Positions 1 to 13,700 of a stretch of 64,000 nucleotides of DNA are shown in pieces. Under the pieces are notes generated by a model. That model saw nothing but the letters and a program-made list of their open reading frames with translations. It was not told the origin of the DNA and ran no database searches. The position numbers and the translations under genes were made by a program. The number at the start of each line of letters is the position of its first letter. Position 1 is the stretch's first letter. This stretch comes from Branchiostoma floridae (lineage: Eukaryota; Chordata; Leptocardii; Amphioxiformes; Branchiostomatidae): assembly GCF_000003815.2 (NCBI RefSeq), contig NC_049985.1, positions 11,134,167 through 11,198,166 of the forward strand, written 5' to 3'.

Positions 1-207
1 ACGAACGAATATTTGCAGTTTCTCAAAGACAAAAGGTTATGTGACCATTTTCTTTGTACGCAGACGGATTCCCTGTATGGACAGCATAGATCGATGACGA
101 TTGCACTAAAGGACATATGGCTGGATATGGTCACTATGACCCAGTGTATATATAGATAAGCAATGTGATGATGTGATGAAATAACAAAATGTTGATTCAT
201 CAAACAG

Positions 208-1108
208 TGAGTTACGGCCTGACGATTGCAACGAATGATGCTGAGCATTCTGGGACTACTAATTCACTGACAGTGGAAATCTTCTCTGACGCTTGTGACT
301 TCTGTGTGACAACGACGGTATCTGGACTTACAGCGGCTGGGTAAGTATGATGTACATTATCATACCGACAGATAACGTTGACCAATGAGAAGACTCATTA
401 CGCTGTAAGTACCGGTCAATGTTAACTCCACTCGCTTCGCTCATTTAATGGTTTATTCGGTGGTTAAAGGGACCGACGCTACATGCACACCTCAGGATGG
501 TTCATTAATCCTGTAGTAAGTATTTGGTTGTAGTATTAACACGATTATGTCTTGCAATAGATCATACACAGGAACACCTATTGAGCCTTAATGTAAGTTA
601 TATTCGACTCGAATATATTCGAACTATTGCCAGCACCAAGTTTCAAGCATTTATATATATAGTTTACCTGAATTGCTTATACAATAAAAACTACGCCCCT
701 TTAGATATTTACATTGCACAGACAAGTACCTGCTGTGATGCAAAGTAGTGCCCTCTTCTTCTAACAAATTCATGAAATTGCATTTTCCCACATGATCAAC
801 ACCAAAGGACTGAGTACAACCGCGCCTTTGCCACTTTCAATTTTGATGATCCTTCTCGGCTCCGACTTACCACTTCGGGGAGCGACTGGCTCAAACTAGA
901 CTGGGTGAGTGGTACACTACTATGGTCATACATGTGTTTATCAGCATTGAAACTAAATCAGAGCTAATTGATGTATGGTAACTTTATTCTTTCCAGATTG
1001 ACGTCTACAGTGGCTATACTGGGCTGTACTACCGTTTTTCCTGTCCCAGTAACGGTTGCCGGTTGTCCATTGACTCCTCGGAGGGCAGCGAACAACTCTA
1101 TCTAGATG
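208..1108 (+). CDS. Gene A exons 1-3: extracellular PLAT/LH2-like domain
   Basis: Exons 208-340, 808-904 and 997-1108 encode about 114 residues. They start [10 protein letters not shown], continue [12 protein letters not shown], pass through DPSRLRLTT and LDWIDVYSG, and end [11 protein letters not shown]. This follows the PLAT pattern: a first strand before a GAGT-like turn, a W-x-L-D-x-I-x-V strand, then Y-x-F-x-C. Polycystins normally carry PLAT on the cytoplasmic side after helix 1. This copy lies N-terminal to the pentraxin and is therefore predicted to be extracellular. The same three exons occur in gene B at 58571-59608, with 133 and 97 bp for the first two in both genes and 112 against 118 bp for the third. 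The PLAT assignment is by eye; another small beta-sandwich is possible. Confidence 0.7.
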
Positions 1109-1167
1109 GTTAGTTACCTTCCCCAAGAGGGTTATTACGTTCGCCAAGAAGGTTACATTTTGAGTAG

Positions 1168-1213
<46 letters not shown>

Positions 1214-4128
1214 GCCAATTATGCAAATTCCTTTGTGCTGGATGGAATGTCATCCTTTTGACGTGCGTTACTGAAAGTACTGTTTAGTAACACCTGTGCT
1301 CGCTAGTCTGGACTATTTTGATTTACACATCTCTTAAATGTTTGCCAGTTATCAAAATCACATGCTTCATTTTCAGGTTACGTACTAGGGGACTCACAGA
1401 AGATCATCTTCCCTGGCCCAAGAGACACTGATAAACATGCCAGGATGGAGGCAACATTGCCTGAGGACCTAACGAACTTTACTCTATGTGTGCACATGCG
1501 CTCCAACATGTCCTCCAGCAACAAAATCAGCTTGGTCAGTTACGCAGTGCCAGAACATTACAACGAGCTTCTCCTGTTTGTTGATGGTGGATTTAAAGTA
1601 AGTAGCACTACATAATGGTGGATGTGGATAGCACCTTAGTCGTCTAATCCATCATGTTTTAATGCTTGTTGATGTTGGATACGCATTTAAATTGGGATTT
1701 GCTGGTAGCTCAGATAGTTCTTCAAAATCAAGCACCAGAATCCAGTTTTTTTATTTTGTAAAATATGAAATGCAAATATGTTGTTCATTAAGTATTCAAA
1801 CTGGTCAATCTCAATTGCAATTGTTTGGTGCTTAGGTACACTACCAATGCTATATATTGTAAATGTTTTGTTGATGCATTGTTATGATGTAGCCATACGT
1901 GTTCATATAATTTTGCAGCTGATAATGCAACTCATGTTATTGTTTTTCCAGTTATACGTACAAAACATATATGTGCTAATGGCAGACCCACCTGTGTGGG
2001 ATGGTGAGTGGCACGCTATATGTACTACCTGGCGCAGCAGTGATGGAGCTTGGCAACTCTACGCTGACGGCGCGCTGGCGGACTCTGGCTCCGGGTTTAA
2101 CGTGGGAGGGAGAGTGGGCAGAGGCGGCACATGGATCCTGGGACAGGATCAGGACGAAGTTGGCGGAGGATTCGTCGCAGAACAAGCGTTCACCGGTGAA
2201 CTGTCGGAAGTGAACCTCTGGGACCGCGTGCTGTCTCCAGCTGAAATAGGAGCGGACTGGGCGGCGTTCTGTAATTACCATGGCAACGTCATTGACTGGG
2301 AGACAACTCGCATCGCAATCTTCGGAGAGACCAGGAGGGAAGAGTATCAATGCAGTAAGTAGTACTGCATACATTATGTGGAGTTTCGATCTGAAATTCG
2401 GAATTGTTCAACTTGCTGAGTTTATCTTTGTCATTGTTGCTAATTACAAAAAAATGAATGATGTTTCCACACTACCTTTAAATTATATTTTGGTGTATTT
2501 GTGTGTCTGTACTTGTCTGTCTGTGAAGAGCATAACTTGAGAAGCCTTAAATGGGAGCTGATTGGCATAATCAATAAGGAAAATTTATAAATCCACTGCA
2601 TTCCATGATAGGACTCTCAAACTTGTTACGTATGTAACTGAAAAAGAGAGAAATGTTGAATTCATAAAAAGATATCAAAATTAAATATCAGTTTCATAAT
2701 CAATGAGAAAATACTATAATTTGATAGATGTAAACTCTTTGTAAGTTTGTACAGGCTGTATTTAGTTCGATTGCATTTTAATATCTTTTTTCTGTTGTTA
2801 AAGTGTAGATATACATTTGTGCATGACATGATAGTTACTAGTTAAGGATACATTTTGTATTCATCTTCATTACCTTCTAAAGAAATGTAGGCGCAAAATT
2901 AGCACCCTTTTTCGTAATACATGACATGAAGTTGTAATGTTCGAATTAAACGTCACACTTTATGATATCACATGTGACTAACTTACGCACGACTTCCTTG
3001 TTTCGATGTACATGTACGGTTAGCGATTTTGCCTAGCCCCTTTCTTGGCATGGGAGGCTCTAAATACTTTTGTGCCTCAATAGGGTTTTCAGGGTACACA
3101 GAGCGAAATGGAACCTGGTACAAGGTTTCTGCGGAAAGCATGACGTACGACGCTGCTGCCCAGACCTGTGCCGCAGATCGAGGCCGTCTCGCCGTTGTGA
3201 AGTCACAGGATCTACAGGACTTCCTTGTCGCTATGATTGCGGAGGTTAATGCTGGTACATCTTACTGGATCGGACTTCTACAAATGACAGTGAGTATCAC
3301 GCCTGATAAGAGTATCCTTTATGTCAGTTTGGTCCACATTTTCAATGTCTCATTTTCTTCTGTCACTTTTGTTCGTTTTCTTTTGTTTCTTGCTTTTATA
3401 TGACCTTCCATCTTCTGGCCAAAGTTGTTTCATTTATTTCATTGTCAACACTGTTAATAACCATTAGCTGGACACTGAGGAATCAAGTGATTTTTAAAAC
3501 GAGCTTCCATTCATTCTTGTCAGGGTGACAGCATGTAGACAAATAGCGGCAGAGATTTCTTTTTTGGAAAAGAGAAAATACTCTTTGAAGTAGTCTTCTC
3601 GCAGCAGGCAATCCGTATTGGCATGTGGGAAATTTCAACGGGACTTTTGTATCGATGTAAACAAGAAGCGTCCGTCAATTTTCATCTTATAAAAGCCACT
3701 TGACGTGAATGAGTTTCTTTGGTAGTTGAGGAGATACGCTTTAATATGACTTCCGACATCTGACTTTCATTGTATAGGGAGGGTGGACATGGTCTGATGG
3801 AACAGCGGTTTACAGTGGCTTCACCAACTGGGCACCAGGAGAACCCAACGATGTTGATAGGCAATGTGGGCAGCTCTGGCAGGCTAAAGGTTTCAAATGG
3901 GACGACACTAACTGCGATTTTCAAAGGCCCTTCGTCTGTCAAATAGGTACATTTGCTACGCTCTCGAAGCCACCTTGTAGATTATTACCCTCGCCAAGAG
4001 CTCGAGGGAATATGTTCTCGGTAGCGTTTGTGTATGTATGTATGTATATATGTATGCATGCATGTGTGTGTGTGCGTGTCAAGTTGTGTGTGTGTGTGTG
4101 TGTGTGTGTGTTCGTGCGTGTGTGTGCA

Positions 4129-4196
<68 letters not shown>

Positions 4197-7100
4197 GACC
4201 AGCATAACTCGAGAATGCCTTAATATCTGATATGTCAGTCAGATGTTTGAGGGTTAAGGTCAATTTTATAGACATTATGTAATACGGTACTTAGGCCTCG
4301 GAAGTGCATCGCGTCATGTTCAGTTTACGTTATGTTTTCTGTAGCCACGGATGCAGTGGTTGGTTTGTGGCCATTAAACGGACAGTACGGAGCATCAGAC
4401 ATAACAGGAAACGGAAATAACGGGACAGCAACAGGAACCCAGTTGGCCCCAGGTCCGTTTGGAGACGCCGACGGAGCTTTCCTGTTTTCGGGAACCGAAA
4501 ATTCCTACATCGACATTCCCAACAACGGCAGGCTGGATGTGCGCTACTCCTTCACCATACTGGCGCACATCTATCCTACCGGAGAGGCAGGACCAATCTT
4601 CGACTACGTCGGGAACAACAACGCCTGGGCATTACACTTTTGGCAGGTTGCTTCACAGGAGCTGTTTATGAGGTAAGTTTACTTACCAGGCACAGAATAT
4701 TGAACCTTTAGAACTACCCATTCTCTTTCCACTCAAACAAATTACTTATCCCTCCCTGTCTCTTTTTGCTGAATGATGACGTCAGTCTGCAATCAAATTT
4801 GTGCAAGCAAGGAAAAAATGTTTCCTAGTGTGTAATGACCCAACTAACAAGAAACAATAGTTTTTTATCAGGCAAGTAAATTTTATGGATGACATCCGCG
4901 CGCTCATTATTTTTTGCCTGTATTAATATGTTGTGTTGTAACCTAATAATTATGTGTAGAATTTACACTTGCGATATCTCTCAAGTACTTGACTGTACTG
5001 TTGCAGAAGTGAAACTTGCTTAATAGTTGTAAGAGTGACACCAATATGGAAGCCATGAGTGTACTTACCAACTTTGTTAGTGATACCAGTCTATAATGAT
5101 ATACCAAACTAGTGTCACTTTTACTACACTAGTACACTTCGTGAACGCAGGAATGAATGCCAAGTTAGTTGTAAGCTGATGGGAGCTGTATGACGTACCG
5201 ACATGTGGTAAGGGCGACCCCTGATTGCACCAAGTTTTGTTGCCATTATGTGGTACTTCAATTTCTTGTACACGTTCATGGTGTCTATTTTGATAAGTTT
5301 CTATCATTTTTTTCNNNNNNNNNNNNNNNNNNNNNNNNNNNNNNNNNNNNNNNNNNNNNNNNNNNNNNNNNNNNNNNNNNNNNNNNNNNNNNNNNNNNNN
5401 NNNNNNNNNNNNNNCTGCTGTAGGCCGGTGGGTAGAGATGGGGAATTTTCAACTGGCATCACATCCAATGTGCTTCAACAGAACGCCTGGAACTACGTGG
5501 GTACAACCTACAACAGTGCAACAGGAAATGCATCTCTCTGGAACAACAGCGAACTAGTCGGAGAAAGACTTATCGGGGTTGCTGAAGTTGCGAGTCAGTA
5601 CCCTGTCCGGGTGGCGGTGAGGGGCGGAGATGGTCGGTACTTCGCGGGGCGTATCGCCTGTCTGCAGCTGTACAACTACGCTATGACTCAAGAACAGATT
5701 GTGGCGGCGCGTGATGTGTGTAAAGGTGAGTTCCGTCTCGTATCAGCCAAACGGTGGTTTACATTATTCACCCGGACTCCAGGAAGAATAGTGACGACTG
5801 ACGTATCAGTCACTAATAGAGATCCGAATTAACCAAACCAAACCAAATCTACCAATATACTGGAAATTCGATGTTCCTTTGAATGTGACACTGGGCTGAC
5901 TTGAACATTCTTCTGGATGAAGAAACACGCGCTAAGTACTACTGCTATCCTGACGACCGGAAAGTATACTGAAAACATTTTCTCTTAATTTCAGACCTTT
6001 GTTTAAAAACTTTTCTCACCCTTCCAGTCTGCGCTGATCCACTTGGAATGGAATCTGGTGCCATACCTGATGACAGCATCACTGCATCTTCCTACTGGAA
6101 CTACGAAAATGGTCACGAACCCTACCGCGGACGGCTAAACGGAGTCGATGGTGTAGGTGCTTGGGCGGCCCTAACTAACACCATCGGCGAATGGTTGCAG
6201 GTAGGCATACATTTTGGTACATTTAACAATCAGGATTCTGCCACTTCGTAATACGGCTATTTTCTGGCAACTTAATCGGTGGCGATGTCATCCATGTTGT
6301 TGGAAGGTAATCTTTTCTTTATCCTATGTTGATGACCACTGGGGTGCGTTTGGTAGGGAATTTTGATATTTTTGCTTCATTGAGAATACTTTACTCTGCA
6401 CGATGTGGACTTGCTTCATAGAGCAGTATACGTCATCGAGGTTTATTTGGGTCTGCCTTTCTTACATTTCACATGTATTCTTTAACCAAAAACATGTGTA
6501 TGCGTTCGCTGTCAGGTGGATTTAGGAGAAATAAATCGTGTCACAGGCACCATCATTCAGAGTCGCCATCATGCCGACCAGTGGGTGACCTCCTACAAAT
6601 TACAGTACAGTATTGATGGCATTAGCTGGACGACATATGCAGGCAACGATGGTCCCGAAAAGGTATCATACTTACAATTCTTTTAAAGTGAATTAAAAAG
6701 AAATAATGAAACATGTCCTGCAAACGTTACTAGGAAGAACTGTTATCTGTTATAGATTGATACTGGTTGATTCTGTTATCTATGGTGGCGAAGTGCTGAA
6801 TCCATTATGGAAAAGACTAAGAAAAATAACTAATTATCTTTTTACCGTTTAGGTGTTTCCAGGCAACAATGACAGGAGCACCGCTGTAACAAACCTACTG
6901 GACAATCCCGCTAACGCTCGTTATGTGCGTTTTCTGCCACAGTCCTGGCACGGTCATATGAGTATGCGAGTGGAAATTTTAGGCTGTGGTAATTAACAGT
7001 AAGTTTCTGTTGAAAATACCAGAGTTGTTACATTGACATAGCCTCAAATATTGATTTTATTACACTGTTCATCTGTTGTATTACCTCTAGTATATGGACA

Positions 7101-10100
7101 GCTATAAGATCCAGTTGGTTCAGTTTTCTTCATTTTCCAAATACAGATATAAAGCAATGTAACCAGCCCACTCCCATCAGTTCCTTTTGCTCGTGTATCA
7201 CTCATACACTTTGCGTCCTCTTCTCTAGGTGCAAGGTTGCCACAAGTGGCATCGTGGGTTGTGGACTCCGCCGGCACACCGTGGGTCGACAACGGAGTGA
7301 CATATGATGCCGCAAAGGCCTTGGATGGCGACACTGGAACCTACTGGAACCCTCAGGATACCTCACAGTACTACAACAACTGGTACATCGACATGGACTT
7401 AACAGTACCCCAAACTCTGACCCGCATCGCAGTCAACAGCTACGGAGACACCACCCATGACATTGCAGCCTTCACGTTGCAAAAGTCGCAGGTTGGGAGT
7501 CCGTACAGCTGGGAGGACGTCGTGTCCGTGGATAATGTGCAGGGAGGCACGAATCAGAGCCAGGAGTTCGGCGGGTTCCAGGGAACAGCGCGGTATTGGA
7601 GGTTCGTAATCACTCGGACCCACTCGAGCTGGCAACCATATCTCACAGAACTGAACCTCTACGGAATCTCATCAGGTAAGGAAAAATTGTTTTTATTTTC
7701 GGTCGGCCATACAGCCTAGACTGCTCCAGTATTAACTGTAACGTTTCGTTTCACTTTTGAATAACTTAAACAGAGCAGAGTTTTTTCTTGGGTTCTGTTC
7801 CACCACAGACTGCATGTACCAACATGTCTCAACATTGACCAAAACAACAAGTCATTTATGAAATGAGAATAAAAAAAACAAACAAATATGTTCCAAGAAC
7901 ATTCTGCCTCCCACTAACTTTTCAGATGTGTTTCAAAGCAAAGCCCCGGTCTCATACTTCGTACGATGTGCCTGCGATAGCATACTCCGTAAATCACACG
8001 GTACATTTTTTCAGTATAAAATGTTGACACAAATAATGCCACATGTTCCATAGTAATTGCGCGAACTAGTCTTTCATTACTAGAATAGATTTCAATCATA
8101 CGCTTTCTATTAATTGTAACGGATGTACATGTGTCTTTTAGTTCCTGTAGCATAGCAATTGCAAGTACTCTTTCCTTACTCGAATTAATTTCAATTAATC
8201 TTACGCTTCCTCTTAAAAGCCAGTGCCTAAGAGGAAGTGACCGTACAGCTCTACCAGTTTCTTGAAGGAGCTAGCTATACGGAGCATTCATTAACTCTTC
8301 ATAGAGGTCTAAACATTTCTTAAAAGTGACGTGAACCTTGTGTTTACATTCATATTGAGCGCAGCTAGCTATACGGAGCTCGCATAATCTCTCCATAGAG
8401 GTCCAAAATTTTCTTGAAGGTGACGTGGACAATGTGTGTACATTCATATTGCGCCCCTGTACGTAAGCAGGCCTGGTGCTCGTTCCATCGATTACTAGAG
8501 TTGAACGAACCCATCTCTTCGCCAAATAATCATGCCTTTATTTAAGACTTTAAGGTCTTATTCATGTATTACTAAATAGCAAATGACTGCATGAACTGTG
8601 TTCCTCACAAACACACAAATATATTACCAAAAACCAGACTGTGACCTGACAGATGACATGGTAGCATTCCTGGTCAATTAGAATTTCATGCTTGTCAAAG
8701 ATTTTGTCCCCAGTGTAAGGGCGTCCATCTCAAGGCTCCTCCAGCTAAACATCTGAATAACAGCTGTGTCCATAGATATAGGTCAAAATGAGATATATAT
8801 AGAGCACAGTTTATTTCTGTTAATAAGTTTTGCTGCAGTACCTTAGGAAGCCGCTAGGGGGCCCACTATCATAACTTATCTTCGTTTTCCTGACCCCTAC
8901 CCACTTACCAAATATTATCAGAATTTTTTAAAGGCTTCTCGAGCTATGCATTCCACAAACAAACGGACGCACACACTCGGCCCGCTACCGTCCTAACGGA
9001 AAATGCTACGTCAACTATTTTCGAACACAACCTTCCTTTCCGCAACCGCTACTTAAAGACTAAATATCATGAAAATCCAAACACAGCTTCTTGAGTTATA
9101 TGTTGTTGGCATGGATTGATGAACTTTCCTCATTAATTATGCAAATTAGCTACTGATTTGCATAATTAGTATTACATTGTATAAGTCATCACTCATTCTA
9201 TCTACATACCGAAAATCCTGATGATCCGTTTACACGTTCTCGAGTTATTCTCGTTCTCGGAAATCGGTGCCTGCAGTTTCCAAAAAGCCGCTAGGAGGTC
9301 CAAACTCACAGCACTTACTCTCTGTTCCAAGAAATATCTACCACTCAAAAATCATGACCACAGCATGTCCAGAACACGAAATGTCAAAATTAAAAGTTTT
9401 GCTGCAGTACCTTAGGCAGCCACTAGGGTGCCCATTATCTAACTTGACCTTCGTTTTTCTAACTCCCATCCACCTAACAAATATAATCAGGATCCATTTA
9501 AGGGTTCTCGAGTTATCTTGCATACAGACAAACGCACTTACATACAAATCCCGCTACAGCACCGTGTAAGAGCCAGGTAAACCATTTTCGCACTTGACCT
9601 TCCTCTCCAAAACTGCTACACACCTACTAAGTTTCGTGAAAATCGCCCAGCAAGATTTTGACTTATGCTGCCTAAAACAAACCGCAAAAAACATACCAAA
9701 CTCGCTGCAGTACCGTAGGAAAACGCCAGGTAAACCGTTTTCAAACTTGGCATTCCTTTCGACAACCGCTACACACCTACCAAAAATCACAAAGTTCCAT
9801 CCACAATTTCTCGAGATATATGCTGTTGACCTACATACAGACCCAAGTCGACAAAAACATACTCTTCTTGGCGAAGAGAAAAATCATGAAATACTCTACT
9901 CAGATGTGCTCAAAATAAAGGTGGATGTCCTGTATAACAAACGTTGCGTGAAAAAAGGATTGATTTAATCATTGACACATGCGGTCATACCAACCGGACG
10001 ATATAGTGTTGAACAGAAGCAGGGAAATTTGGGCACTTTTGTTTGGTGCCCGCTCACGCCTAGTGCTTGAGTTTATATATTAATCAGTCAATTTTCCCAA

Positions 10101-10636
10101 ACCTAACAATGTAAATAATACAGTTAAGACATAAAGTGCGTTAGATGTTGGACAAATGTGACTGTCGAACAATGTCCATCCAGAAGAATAATGTTGTTGT
10201 TTAGTGTGACTGTATCAGTCATAATTCTGTACGCAAATGACCTGATATTTGGTACGTATCCTCCTCTTACAGCCCATTGGCTGCAAGTATTTTCTACTAA
10301 TAAAGGAACGGGACAGACAGTTTATGACGCCTGGAGGCTTGGTCCTGGTCAACTAGTTCTCCACAACATGTGCCCAGTTGTAGAGCACTGGGAATCGCTC
10401 GACGTCCGACGGGTAAGTTTCTCTTCGACTCGTGAGGTTCTCTCTTTAGAGCTTTGTGTTAATTGTTGCATGTCCATAGCTTGGTGAATACCTAATCAGA
10501 TTGATTCAAGTTCAATCAAAGTAAGGCTCTGTTCACACAGTCAGACAGTAATTTCAACTAACTTTTCAACTAACCCATGTTTTTACCAATATCATCACTT
10601 TCGGTTGACAGTATAATTTTGGTCATGTCGTTACAA

Positions 10637-10707
<71 letters not shown>

Positions 10708-13700
10708 AGTAATTATATAATTTTGACAAAGAGCCCTTGCTTGAAGCAGAAAAAAATGTTTTCCATAAGCAGAATTGCTAAAAAATAAATACTAGCTTTT
10801 ATCGAGAAGAATAAGAACTACAATAATTGCCTTATTTATAGGTGAAGGTTGTGTTGGAGTCTTCCTCGGGAAATGTAGAACTGCTCTTTAATGGAACAAA
10901 CACCGACAGGTTCAACTGGTTCTCTAAACCTCGTCTGCTATCATCTCCTTGGAACGACATCAATACCGAGCCTCAAAACTTCTTCTCAATCGAAGGGGAG
11001 GAGAGCGTTCGAAGGTAAATCGTAAGCCAAAAACAAAATATATATTAAATACATTTCTGTCTTGCAAAAAAATGCAAAATTTTGTTTATTTTTTTGTAGT
11101 ATTTTGTTGGTGTGTCCAGAGAAAACGGAGAATTGGTTGTGCTACACGGCTTTGTTCGTTACAGGTCTTTTTACATCAATCGCAACTGGGGTGGCTGTGA
11201 AAATGACCGTGGTTGGCTGATAGTGGCCGACGCTGGTCCGGACGGCCCCTGCCCATTTGAGCAAGCTTCTAACAGCGAGCTACCTTACATCCTCTTTGCT
11301 CGGGAAGCATCAGCCGTTAACTTTCATCAAGGTTCGCCCAATATCTAAATGTGGCTTTGAATATTGTCTCAACGTCTTAGATATGCACACTAAATGCTTT
11401 GAATAAATTCAAACTAGCACATGCATCTGATCTGTACCAAAGATTAACTCTCCTATATGGTCCTATATTGTATAAAATTCTATCACCTTACTTCATCCAG
11501 GACTTGGTGTTGGAATAGCTGATAGGATGGTGATCCAAATCGAAACTCCCAGGAACGTGCTGTGCTCCTGCATTGATGGCGCCTCGTGTAATGGTAGGTG
11601 TTACTATTGCTTGCAGCTCCACGCCCTGTGAATGTAAACAGACATGGTTCACGTCACCTGCCAGAAATTGGTAGAGCTCTACGATCACCGTCAATGATTT
11701 TAGACCTCTATGGAAGTAATGACAGGAACACCACTGAAACAAAGCTACTGGACAATCCTACTGATGCTCGTTATGTGGGTTTTCTGCCACGGTCCTGATA
11801 CGGTAACTGTAACGTTTGAAGTAAACAGAGTAGGTTATTCTTTTATTCAATTCCAGCCTTTCTGTATGTGCCCAAATGCCTCAACATTGTCCAAAACAAG
11901 CCATTTATGAAGTGAGAATAAGCAAACAGATATGTTCAAGAACATTCTGCCCTCCACTGACTTTTCAGATTTTTTTCAAAGCAAAGCCCTGGTCACATGC
12001 ATCGTATGGTGTACCTGCGATAGCATACTCCGTGAATCTCTTCATACATTTTTTCAGTATAAAAAGTTGACACAGAAATGCCATATGTACCATAGTAATT
12101 GCGCATGCTAGTCTTTCCTTACTAGAATTGATTTCAATCATACGCTTTCTATGAATTGTAACGGACGTACATGATGTCTTTAAGTCTTTGTTGTGAGTAC
12201 TCTTTCGTTAAATTTATTTTAATGGATTTTACTCTTTTTTAGGAGCCTGCCCAGAGCTGCCAGTCCCAAACAACGGCAGCAGGACTGAGGGTCATCTTTA
12301 CGGAGACAAAGTCACATTTTCCTGTGATGAAGGCTACGAACTGATCGGTTCTGTAAACAGAACGTGCCAGGCTAACCTGAGTTGGTCGGGAACACAGCCT
12401 AATTGCTCCAGTAAGTTTTTACGTTCGCCCTCTTACCATTCTCGCATCGTCGTAGTAGCAAATCCTTTATGAAATCTCTTCAGTAACCAATACAGACTGT
12501 ATGGAGTTCGTTTACTTTTGCAAATCTTTTTGCTGTTGTCAAAGTTGTGACACCGAACTTGCTATGTCCCAGGAACGTCCTGCCCACCGCTGCCACCTGT
12601 TGAACACGGCAGCACCAGCGGTGGTAGTTATTATGGGGACGTCGTAACTTATCACTGTGATCCTGGATACGAGATCAGTGGTGATGAAGAACGGACCTGC
12701 CAGTCGGACCAGACGTGGAGCGGCACACAGCCGACATGCAACCGTAGGTTACTTCTTATTTCCTGTGATAATGTTATGACAATAACTGTTTCATGGCAAA
12801 TATTATACTATCCACGTATAAGATTAGAAATGGCCGTTTTTGTGACGCTTTATAGTTTTTCTGGCTTTCTAAAGAAACATGAAAAGGTCGTTGATCGCCA
12901 TTTGTATCCCATCTTGCTTAACAAAATGTGATACAGAAATGATGTAACAAACGTTACCTTTGCAGTTTTGTATCTGACATGGTGTAAAAATATTGCCCAC
13001 TTTTTAATTGAATGTCCCTAGGGAAGTCCACTTATATCTAAATGATGTAACCAATAATGTTAATCATTTAGAAGAAAAAATGATAAAGTTTACTGTTGTA
13101 ATAAACGTTACCGGTAACGTTTGTTACCTGTCCTGTAAGACATAACTAATTGGTCAGAAATAAATGAGTTGCCATTTTTTGGTTATGGTTAAAAGAGGCA
13201 TTTTTCTAACCAAACTGGTCGATTTCACTGAAAAATAAGCGAATTTATTTTCGAACAAAAAACGCCATTTGTTACATGTCAATGAGAACGAGTGTGTAAC
13301 GTTAATCTAATGACCTGAAATTTGATACAGATGGGCATTGGACATACACCCACAGGAAACTATCAGCACTTTTTGCATATATCACTTCCAAAAATAGTTA
13401 TCTTTGGGATTCGGGGCCATTTTTGACAACAAACGTATATTTCTGGCTCTATATTCCCCTTGAATTAAAACCAAATGACCTGAAATGTGGGATAAAAATG
13501 TGTAGGACGTGTGCTCAAATGTACTTTATTTTCACTTCAGGCATACATTGCGTGTAAATTGTTAATTTTTTTGCCATTTTTGGTATACAAATATATACTT
13601 TTGTCTCCTATGTCTTTTTATATCAAAATCAAATGACCTGGCATTTCGTATGATGGTGTGTGCAGTATGTGCCTACAGGACTTGCTCTTGGTGTACATTA

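Noticed and set aside
1778-1951. N-terminal extension of the pentraxin frame to a Met at 1778
   Set aside because: The stretch is intron; splicing at 1952 links the frame to exon 4 and completes the pentraxin fold.
3939-4275. Open frames of Thr-His or Val-Cys repeats around 4000-4275 and 57146-57494
   Set aside because: They are translations of TG/AC microsatellites on both strands and in several frames, with no splice or codon evidence.
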